64,000 nucleotides of DNA. Origin: Toxorhynchites rutilus septentrionalis. Its lineage: Eukaryota > Arthropoda > Insecta > Diptera > Culicidae. Numbering within the stretch: the first letter of the stretch is position 1; every line of letters starts with the position of its first letter. The notes below the pieces were generated by a model. That model did not search any database. It was not told the DNA's origin and saw only the letters and a list, made by a program, of their open reading frames with translations. The stretch is from the NCBI RefSeq assembly GCF_029784135.1, contig NC_073746.1:167630825-167694824 (forward strand). Reading direction: 5' to 3'. Positions 48,621 through 58,084 of this stretch are shown here, one piece after another. The position numbers and the translations under genes are program-made.

Positions 48621-49130
48621 AGCCGACTGCAAGAGCAACTACCTTCCGCCACGCACATATTTTGTCAACAGAAATGTGGTGGTCCCATGAGCGCTAGAAC
48701 ATCTTAGGAAGCATCGAATTTCACAGATCAATTATTACATGTTACGAGAGAACCGGATTCTTACAATGCATTTACCAGTGCAGAAATGGTTATCTCTTGC
48801 AACATTCAAATTTAATGTTGTTTTGTACTATATATTACCGTTATTTATATGATCACATTTTTATATGTTTGTGGATGTTCTTTTTATTTTATTACCTTTT
48901 ATAATAACGTGCTTCGTTTCATCATTGTCATATTTTTTATGCAAGCGGAATTTTAGATACAAATTCTCACTGTCAGATTTATATTTTGCAAAATTGCATC
49001 GATTGATTTGTCGATAGGTTTTCCCATCAAGTATATTAGTATGAGACGATTGTTTATAAATTATAGGAACGAATGTTCATTCTTTTCGCTTTGTTATTTT
49101 TTGAGACTGCAATTGGTAAATATTTTTCGG
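48621..49130. other. Unassigned AT-rich spacer
   Basis: No recognisable structure. Confidence 0.3.
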
Positions 49131-49391
49131 AAAAAACGTTGTTTACCCTCACCACCAGCAAGCGTTAGCATCTCGTATATTGCCTAAAAAACTGGCTCAA
49201 CTATTCTCGTATGAAACTTCTACCCCTAGCTTCGCGTTCGAGGTCTCGAGGAGAAATTGAAAAGTGGTCTCGATGGGCACGCTACCCTACGGAGGTCGGC
49301 ATTCTCGTCGGAAAATTCCTCCAGGAGCTGGACGGTACCCGGAATAGATTTGCTCACGTCGATTTTTCGATGGTATGCTTGATCCTAGGAA

Positions 49392-49798
49392 AATCCGAAC
49401 GATAGTGGCGGCACCTATTCGCCCAAATGGTCGCCCACTCCAATGCACACAGGCTTCAGTGGGAAACCACCACCAGCTTCAGTTGCACCAACAGCAGCAA
49501 CAGGTACAACTGGTCATTCTAATGTGGTTCCTCTGTTGTCATCTGCAGATGTAAATGGTCTTTCAGGTCTGCTCAGTGATGAAAGCCATGGTGGTGGTGT
49601 CATAATAGATTCTTTTGAGGCGGAGCTCAAGAAAGGGATCACACTGCAGGATCAGCTCGAGCAAAAGAAACTGTCGAATAAGAATGAGTAATATGATCGC
49701 ATTCGGAAGAGTCAACTAACCTATTCATTCATTCGCAGGGTCGATAATGGCAAGTCCGATAAAAAGATGCGAACGCTAGGAAATATACAACATGATTA
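49392..49798 (+). pseudogene. 3' end of an unidentified gene, tail to tail with the DDB1 copy
   Basis: The frame after a TAG at 49388 reads ENPNDSGGTYSPKWSPTPMH and onward through FEAELKKGITLQDQLEQKK to a canonical intron at 49688-49738 (51 nt, branch-like CTAAC, acceptor TTCGCAG). It ends EVDNGKSDKKMRTLGNIQHD and TAA at 49796-49798. Upstream exonic DNA (49200-49390) has frameshifts. AATAAA lies at 49814. I do not recognise the family. It is probably part of the same duplicated block as the DDB1 copy, but could be a live gene end. Confidence 0.55.
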
Positions 49799-49829
49799 AT
49801 GAGTTGATTCATTAATAAACATTTTTAGA

Positions 49830-52320
49830 AAAGTGTTTAATTTCTCGTTTCTACGACCGCTTCCTCCTTAGCTCCATCCACGTCGATCCACAACCCTAAT
49901 GCATCGTACATTTATTCCCGAATTAAATCCAGAAAACTTTCTACAAGGTCTCCATCAATAAATCCCTCGCAGCGTTCCGTTCTCATTTCGGTGTGTAAAC
50001 TAAGCTAATACGAATAATCAATTCTGCCAACAGATTTGTTTATGTCAGTCAAACTTTCTTGTAACTTTCGAAGAAATTCATAGTTCATAATCAGGTGGTA
50101 TTCGTGTGACCAGATCAATTGCACCGCTGATTATGCCAAATAGCACACAGCCCGTTGTCGGCGTCGTTCGCTCACCGATGTTGTGCATCACGAGCGAACC
50201 GTGGCGGAATATATTCATCATATCACTGAGATGGGATTAAGCTACCTCTGGTATTTGCTGTCGTTCGTCATCCGTTGTTGCGCCCCTTCAAATAAATACA
50301 AAAATTGTTCATATGATAAACCGAGCTACGGAAATCCTACTTACCCATCTTTTAGGCAAACAAATACATTGTTGCTGTTATCCGCCCCGAGGAAGGCACC
50401 GTCATCTAATATTTTTATTGCTGTCATTCAATTTGGATTATAGTCGCGAGCGGTCTCCTCAAAACAACTTTCCGTTGGATAGCCAATGCAGCAGCGTGAT
50501 AGATCGCATCAAATCAGATCAATCAGAAAGAACGTTACTCTGAGGAAGACAAGTGATTGCATTAATCTAGCTTACCCCAAATTTTACAATATAATGCCAA
50601 CGCATTATTGAAATGGCTACATTCAAGTCGCAAATCCTGATCATCAGTCCATTCATGCAATCGTACTTTTTAATTGAGGCTAGCCAATACTCGGCCGTTG
50701 AACTCAACGAGGGAATAGCACGCACCCTTGATGTCCTTCTCGCTAACTTCTCGCTAGTGATAGATGATAATCCTTTTTACTTTGGGTTCTAGTTCCTCTG
50801 GATTGACCAATGCTGTGCCGACAATGTAAAAGTATTCGAATCGTTACACAACTACACCGAACTCAGTGACATAGTCTACTCCGTTTGCATGAATTGAGGT
50901 GCATGTAGCACCTCGAACGTATTCTGCTCGTTGATATGTAGACTTGAATTTCAGCTTCTTAGCCAAACTTGGCATTGCTGGCTCCTGGATTAAGCAGACC
51001 CATGTTGATTGAGGAAGTTACATTTGTCGTCAGAGTTGGCGCGCTCTAACTCGAAGGAGTCAGTCCACTCGAGTCCTGAAGATCCATTCGCACCGTTATA
51101 ACACCGAAACGACGTACCGACTCACCCATTGGTACCGTTCGAATGTGCAACTTTTGAACCTCATCAATTATACCAAAAATAACAGAATTTTTGATTGCAA
51201 GAGCCTGATCGACATTTAGTGAGCACATATGATTTACTTTTTTCACGTTGACATTCGAGAAAACCAACTTGTTGTTAGAACTGTAATTATCGGTTAGGCA
51301 ATCAGAACAGGCGAACACGTTTGTTGTCGAAAGTGACCGGAAAATTTTCAGAAGTCAGCTGGATTCCAAGAGTAACTTTCTTTGGTCTATTATACCAGGG
51401 ACAGACATACAGCTGTACTTGCGTTGTACGTGTACAGCGTTGTACAGGTACCATCGTACCATGACAGACATACTTTGGTTGTACATTGTACTGTATGTCA
51501 AACTGACAATCAGATATTTTTCCAATTTCCACCACATATTTCAATGAAAAAGGTTTTTATTTAGTGTCTAAACTATCAAACACAACAAACAAGTTTCCAA
51601 TCTGAGTTATTAACTTAAGAGAAAGTCAATGAAAAGAACGTTTATCAAGTGATTTGATTCTGCTTGTTCATGTTACCCACCACTAACCGTCTATGGCGCT
51701 GCGCACAGTACAACTGTAACCATGTACAACGGTAAAACAGGTACAGCGATTGTACCGAGTTGCTTGCATGGTTCTAGCGTTGTACATGGTGACAGACATA
51801 CAATTTTCGAAGTACAACGCTATTACAGCTGTATGTCTGTCATAAGTATTACTCTGTTGGTATTTTTCTCCATGACGAAGCAAACATAGATATCGGTCCA
51901 AAAACCTACTGCAACCAGTTTCGAACGGCTGGAGCTTTCATTCATGGGTGAGTGTGATAGTGCTGAGGGAAAAGAACGTTATTATTGTGAACATGTGCAA
52001 TTAGCCGTTTCATACCTCTTTTGCACCAACTTGTCTGCTTTAATTGCGATGTAATGTCGTAGGCAGTTGCACACAAACTGGCATGAATTCCACGCGACTA
52101 CGCCAATGCGCTTATCATCCGACGGATTCCATTCACATACTATCGATTTGTTATCACATTAGATCAATCGTGCTGTCATTGGAGTAACACGATAAATTTG
52201 CCTATAATCGACATTCGCACAACAAAATGTCTGTTGGAAATCGGGAACTTCGGTTTTTTTCTGTTTCTTCCTCCGATAAAGACTGTACACAATGCTCCTA
52301 ATCGAAAACAAGTGTAAAAA
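49830..52320 (-). pseudogene. DDB1: DDB1 (damaged-DNA-binding protein 1) pseudogene, intron-containing
   Basis: Minus-strand frames follow DDB1 in order: FQQTFCCANVDYRQIYRVTP (about 52230), AVGFWTDIS (51900), [10 protein letters not shown] (51375), [17 protein letters not shown] (51320), [39 protein letters not shown] (51190), VEFNGRVLASLN (50700), ILDDGAFLGADN (50400), FRHGSLVMHNIGERTTPTTG (50190) and [13 protein letters not shown] (49945). DDB1 is the adaptor of CUL4 ubiquitin ligases and acts in DNA repair. This copy has many stops and frameshifts, lacks the N-terminal half, lacks about 60 residues after WTDIS, and is split by a MITE. Introns remain (50286-50344 and about 50537-50573), so it arose by DNA duplication, not retroposition. 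Confidence 0.9.
51400..51841. mobile_element. 442-bp MITE inside the DDB1 pseudogene
   Basis: The termini are a perfect 18-bp inverted repeat GACAGACATACAGCTGTA (51400-51417 and 51824-51841), extended by GCGTTGTAC blocks on both sides. GACAGACATAC also recurs inside (51463 and 51790), and GTAC is strongly over-represented. The target duplication is not clear. Confidence 0.85.
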
Positions 52321-52541
52321 TAAAAAAATATCTGTCATCGATGTCGATAAAGCAGTTTGCTCAAGTAAATATAGTACACAGAAATACGGCCGTAAATGAG
52401 GATAGCTTTTTCTATGACGACGTATCGCATCCGACGAATGAATATACGGATACGGCCGTAAATGAGAATAAGGGTGAATATTCCATCATGACAACGCTCG
52501 GTCTCATGTCGCTGTTCCAGTTAAAATTATTTGTGAATAGC

Positions 52542-52620
52542 GGATGGGAAATTCTGGTTCTCCCGGCTTATAGCACTGACATTGCCTCTTCCGTCTATCA
52601 TTTGTTTCGCTTTGACTGGA
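52542..52620 (+). pseudogene. Small mariner transposase scrap
   Basis: GWEILVLPAYSTDIASSVYH then LFRFDW corresponds to the mariner block GWE-L-HPPYSPDIAPSDYHLFR. Nothing else of the transposase is left nearby. Confidence 0.65.
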
Positions 52621-52750
52621 ATAGATCCGCGCCGTGGATCATTCGCATGCAGACAATCGGGGTTCTATTGTATTGCGCGTTTAATCGTGCGGAAAGCAAG
52701 TGTTAGGTCTAATTGGCCAGGTAAAAAATGCTATCTTTAATGTTTAGATG

Positions 52751-53164
52751 TTAGCTGGGACACCAACCAAAACCAATAGATTTAGATTGCAAGTGTTTGC
52801 CGGAGTAGTTATCGTGTTCCTTGTCGTCGTTTCGGGAGGGGAGCGACTCAGCATTGGAAACGTCTGTTAACGGAAAATTACCAATGGTTTTGAATGAAGT
52901 CGAAAGCTTCAATTGTTTCAAGGAAATAGAAGAAGACGGCCAATCGGAACGTGAAGGAGAAAGAATGAAAGCTTCGTGTGTGAACTTGCCACGTAAAATA
53001 GCTAATTCACGATAAAGTTTGATTGATATCGGTAAAATATTATCCGTGTGTGTTCCCAAGCTAATGTGTGCGAACTCGACCTTCTGGCTTATCAGTGACG
53101 TCGATAATTGTTTGTCGACGTGGTTGGATTGTCCTGTTCCACCAGTTCCAGCAGTCAATTCCAT
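52751..53164 (-). CDS. Unidentified 137-codon ORF
   Basis: It starts MELTAGTGGTGQSNHVDKQL, is rich in Ser, Leu and Lys, and ends SIGFGWCPS. The composition is more protein-like than its surroundings, and it lies 5' of the DDB1 pseudogene on the same strand. It does not match DDB1 and no domain was recognised. It may be a remnant from the same duplicated block or chance. Confidence 0.25.
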   Translation of the reverse strand: MELTAGTGGTGQSNHVDKQLSTSLISQKVEFAHISLGTHTDNILPISIKLYRELAILRGKFTHEAFILSPSRSDWPSSSISLKQLKLSTSFKTIGNFPLTDVSNAESLPSRNDDKEHDNYSGKHLQSKSIGFGWCPS

Positions 53165-53475
53165 TCGAAGAAGTATACCCGGAAATCGACAAACGCAGCA
53201 ACAACCGGAAGTAGTACAAAATATATAATAATAAAAGCTGTATGAACTTTTTCATTAAGTTTTCATCAATTGTGTTACCATACAACTCTCGGTGTTGTAT
53301 ATTAGTTTTGTTGGTTTTTTTTTCTAGTGAATCTTATTTTCCGCTGATCTATAAAGAGTGTTGTAACGTTTTGTTCTTCATCGCCATTAACGGTTTGAAG
53401 TTTCCCAAGAAGATCGCTCAGAAAACGACCCATGCTACGTTCAAAGATCTAACAACACAAGCAAGTAACAATTAA

Positions 53476-54002
53476 GAGGGTATTCTAGTGTAAAGGCACA
53501 AATTTTGGACGTTTTTTTGGAGCTCAGAAAAAATAAAACAAAGAATATCTTCTCTGGTTATCTTCTGGTTATCAAACAGATTCTGAATCAGTAAAGATGC
53601 CGCTATCGCATGAACCTCGGACAACATAAAAAACATGGTTTTTAACGAAATGGCGTAAGAAAAAACGACATTTTGTCTTCAAAATGTCGTTTTTTCTTAC
53701 GTTTCCCGATTTTTCAAAAATAGTAAAGTTAAAAAACTGTTACATTTTGTTGGTTCATGCGATAGAGAGATGCATACAGATTGTATTCATATAAATTCGA
53801 TAGAAATCGGTTCAGGAGAACTTGGGAAATGTACGCTAGTTTGAAAACAAAAAATAGTTTTGAGAAAAATGCGTTGGGAGATAATATAATGTAAATAATG
53901 GGATTTCCAAAAGTATTTTCTAAGTTTCTTGAATCCCTAAACTTCAGAAATATGAAGGAGAAAAATTGATTTTTTTTCAAATTTCTTGACTAGAATACTG
54001 CC
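53476..54002. mobile_element. 527-bp piggyBac-like MITE with TTAA sites
   Basis: TTAA flanks it at 53472-53475 and 54003-54006. The ends are GAGGGTATTCTAGT and GGCAGTATTCTAGT (reverse strand). It is largely palindromic, with a perfect 21-bp hairpin at its core (53654-53674 with 53681-53701). Confidence 0.8.
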
Positions 54003-54464
54003 TTAAGTACCCTTTTTGTATCAGTTGAAGACGTTCAGTAAACACTGAACGTCATTCCCAACAACATCCCAATGAATGACAAACAAAACGAACAAATGTG
54101 TTGAATTATAGAGATTTTGAACTGTTCAGTTCATTCGTCTCTACACCCAAAATTGATTTTTAGCTCATGTTTTGTCATCCCGATTTATGACATTAAATGA
54201 GACATAACATAACAGAAAATGTCATGACTCACAAATACTGATAGGCATTTGTTAAAATATACATGGTACAGCAATATAAGATTAATACGAGCGAGCGAAA
54301 CAAAAGACAAATAAGCTTTCCGCATACTTTGCCACATACACGGCCCAGACCGAGATAGATATTGATCTCCTTCATGCGCTCCTTTTTTACTCTTAGAAAA
54401 CACTTCCCAACTTCATTATATAATCAGGTGCAATATTATCACGTATTTGCTGCACAACTGCTGA

Positions 54465-54640
54465 AGTATCATTAGCCATGTGGATAGCGTGGACGTGTGA
54501 AATAGCTTTACATTCCAGCTGGCCTTGGTTCGATCCCCATTGACGTCGTATGGACTTTTTTTTGGCACAATTCCAAATGAAATGAGAAAGGAAAACAGAA
54601 AAAGATGTCTGCACGCATACATACAAACCATTTTTAAGCT
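54465..54640 (+). repeat. tRNA-derived SINE
   Basis: The head is TTAGCCATGTGGATAGCGTG, the B-box CTTGGTTCGATCCCC (about 54529), then CATTGACGTCGTATGGAC and a CATACATACA segment. It is the same family as 7640-7830, opposite strand. Confidence 0.7.
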
Positions 54641-54899
54641 TTTTGAAACAGCTCATTATTTGCACATTTGACACTCCAGCACACGGAATGGCATCATTTC
54701 TGCCAAAGATGAAATGTTTTCTGCCAACGCTAGTTTGGGTGTAGACACACAAAAGTGTTCTTGTAGCGTATAAATTACCCGTATGGGTTTTGTACATCAA
54801 ACCCGAACCAGTTATCTGATACAGCCTGAAGAGAGCATCGATTGACAATTGAAAACAAGAAATCAATGGAGAACTTTTATAGCTGACCATGAATGAGGA

Positions 54900-56690
54900 G
54901 CATTAGAGTAAGTTGATCACTCCTTTTTAAAACTGAGATGAGCAAATTTAATTTTTTACAAAAAATATAGAGGATGATGTACAAGACTTGATCGCATTTC
55001 ACATTTGATTCACTTATTTCTTACTTTGGATATTATCTCAGAATGAAAAGATATATCTGAATTAACAACTGTTTGATAGAAATTGACAAAAAATGAACAA
55101 CAGCTGGCATTTTCCGAAGCAAATATTTTATATGAACAATCGCTATGCTGCTAAATCAAGTCATGTCATCGACCAGAATTAGTGATAATTGAATACATCA
55201 ATTTCTCTGCAATCCAATACATCGGAACAGGTGCTTAAGAATGCTTAATCTGTTTTATGATTCATCATTATTATCATTAATGTTTCAATGATTTTCGTTT
55301 ATGTAACTCTTTTTGTGTGTTAAGCTCTGATTCTAGTATTCTAGCATTTGGAGATTATTTATATCATAGATAAAAAGGTTATGCTGACGATGAACTTTAT
55401 AGTTAGCAAACACCAAGCTAGTCAACAACTCTATTCTTGACGATTTTAATCTAATCTCTCCGCTTCAAACAAACGAAGCGAAGCGAAATATGACGTCCGC
55501 ATGTCATTCGCGCTAATCTTATCATCAATATCTGAATATTCCAAAGATAGTGGCTGTCACAGCAAAAACGGATTCGTCGATACACCCAGAAAGCGGTCGA
55601 AATATATGAACGGGAAATCATGACACAATTGATAATTTTCCGAACCGCATTGGATATGGTGCCATTAACTTGGAAGTGTTTGAGTGAGCCAAACGTTTGT
55701 CGTTTTCTTTAGCTTTAGCATTATTTGGTTGTAATTAAATCCAGGAAATATCAAAACAATGAGTTTAGAGTGAGTTTATTTTCAGTTTGGGTCGAATATT
55801 TCATTGAATAGCAGTGATATAGAGTACAAATTTAAAATACTTGTACAGATTTGTGGACAAATTGTGGACAACTGTGGGTGGTGAAGGCAGTATCCTCTTG
55901 TGGTGGCACTCCCTTTGATAAACTTCCTGACTCATGGTTCCAAAAGTTACGAAAGCGTTACTTTTCAATACGCAACTAGGGATTTCTTCCCAAACAAGGA
56001 TTTTTTTTAGAAAATTCGACCACGTTTCATTCTGCAGTCTCTCGAAGGACTGTCAATTGAGGAATGAAGTTCTTGTACAGCTTTTTTTTCGAAAACGGCC
56101 TTACAGGACGGAACGCAATCGTATTTCGTCAATCAATTCTGTTGGAGCTTCGGAATATACTTTACATTACGGTTCGGTACAAAGTTTGTTCTGAAGCTGC
56201 CATAACATTCGCGTTTCTCGATGACAGTTTCGGTTTCGTTTGAAAAGAGCTACCCCCTTCGAATGAGTTTTGAGATCGAGTTTTAGGTGAATTCTGTATT
56301 CTCAATAATTTCAGTGGTATTCAGTTGCTACAAGTATAGAAAGACTATCTGTTCGGAGTTAAAAATCAGGACACCTGGTATACCTACGATTATGACCAAG
56401 CCATTGTCATTCTTTGATATATAAACGAATGAAAACACGTTGTATGTGATTTGCACTTCAAGAGACAAAAATACTCAAATTCATTTATCTAACTTCGAAT
56501 TATTAGTCATTAGTAAGTAGGACTTCACAGCTTATCGTCGGAATTTGGAAGTCCATGTTTAGTGAGTTAATTTATTCAATGTAGATCACACTCTGTGTTC
56601 AGCCAGAGGTTCCGTCGTAATGTTGTGTTACTTTATAGACTTTTAAAGTCATCGCTTCGAACTCTGTACATTTCCGTCCCTCGCTTCCTT
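54900..56690. other. Unassigned spacer
   Basis: No gene or repeat was recognised; ORFs are short. Confidence 0.35.
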
Positions 56691-56751
56691 TCCTAAGTTT
56701 AAGGAGTGTCGTTCTGAAAGCCAGGTGTAAAAACTAAGCATTGATTCAAGA

Positions 56752-57353
56752 AATGTAATCTTTTCGCGACATGAAAGTGCGTAAGTAGCAGGAAGTATTG
56801 ACTTATTTCATCGTTTAAGAAATTGTCAAGAGTCTTAGGCTGAGGTGACATTGGATCAAAGTTCGCACGAAAATGTGATTTACGATAACTGGCAGAGTTG
56901 GAAGAATTTTCCGCCTTGCAGACATCGAATATTGCAAATTGTTGTATCACAGTAAAACACGCTGTTTTAGTTTGATGCAGTTAATGCAGCAGGTAATCGA
57001 ATACTGCGAATGTTACCTGCGTGAAAATCATGTTTTGTGTCGCACCTAAGGCGGCGGTGTAATTGGTTGCGGAAATCTGGTCGTATGAATTGTATGCAAT
57101 AGTGGAGGTAAACGACCACATTAAATTGTATTGGTGTGGTTACATTGCTTCCCCCTTGCTTTGTCCGAAATCATCAGCTTCTAAGGAACAAAATTGTTTG
57201 CTTCTCTTCGTTAGTTATCGTAAATCACATTTTCGTGCGAACTTTGATCCAATGTCAGCTCAGCCTAAAACTCTTGACAATTTCTTAAACGATGAAATAA
57301 GTCAATACTACCTGCTATTCACGCACTTTCATGTCGCGAAAAGATTACATTAC
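56752..57353. repeat. Inverted repeat with about 140-bp arms
   Basis: 56752-56892 and 57211-57353 are near-identical reverse complements (for example AATCACATTTTCGTGCGAAC). About 320 bp separates them. It may be a foldback element; termini were not resolved. Confidence 0.75.
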
Positions 57354-57425
57354 ACTCCTTTCGTCAATAAACCTGGCCTTTTGTTCTTAATCACGGTTCT
57401 TAATCGGTCCAAAACTTCACAATAA

Positions 57426-58060
57426 AGGGTGTGTCACATCAAATTGCATCACGGAAAAAACGCTGTAGAAATTCGCCCAGTAGACCGATCCTTTTGAAAA
57501 TTTTAGACAGTAAATAAAAACTATTAAACAACTTTTGGCATTTTCTTTTTATTCATACTTCGAGCCCAAGCCCGTATGCTCGCACCTTCCTCTTTACCCC
57601 GTCCATAAGGTTCTGTACAACGTCAGGTTGTAGTTTTTTTTGAACAGAAATCCATTTTCTGTTGAAGTCCGCCTCCGATTTGACAACTTTTACGTTCTTC
57701 CGGAGGGCCTGCTTCATAATCGCCCAATATGTCTCTATTGGGCGAAGCTCCGGCGCGTTGGCTTCGTACCACTCCAACACGTCCTTTGAATAGTGGCACG
57801 AAGCGAGATCCGGCCAGAAGATGGTCGGGCCCTCGTGCTGCTTCAATAGTGGTAGTAAGCGCTTCTGTAGGCACTCCTTAAGGTAAACCTGCCCGTTTAC
57901 CGTGCCGGTCATCACGAAGGGGGCGCTCCGCTTTCCGCAAGAGCAGGTCGCTTGCCACACCATGTACTTTTTGACAAATAAAACGTAGATTACGAAAATC
58001 ACCTTGTTTTTTGTCCTAACTTTATTTTTCCGCGATTTCTGAGGCACTGAAACTTGTTTT
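57426..58060 (-). pseudogene. ITm-type (Tc1/mariner superfamily) transposase relic
   Basis: The minus strand reads YMVWQATCSCGKRSAPFVM, CLQKRLLPLLKQHEGPTIF, WPDLASCHYSKDVLEWYEAN, APELRPIETYWAIMKQALRK and QPDVVQNLMDGVKRKVRAYG. The Asp of WPDL and the Glu of RPIE are two catalytic residues, but the linker between YEAN and APEL is deleted in frame. The N-terminal half is missing. The left terminus AGGGTGTGTCACATCAAATT lies at 57426. Confidence 0.85.
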
Positions 58061-58084
58061 TTGAACGACCCTCGTATATGAATC

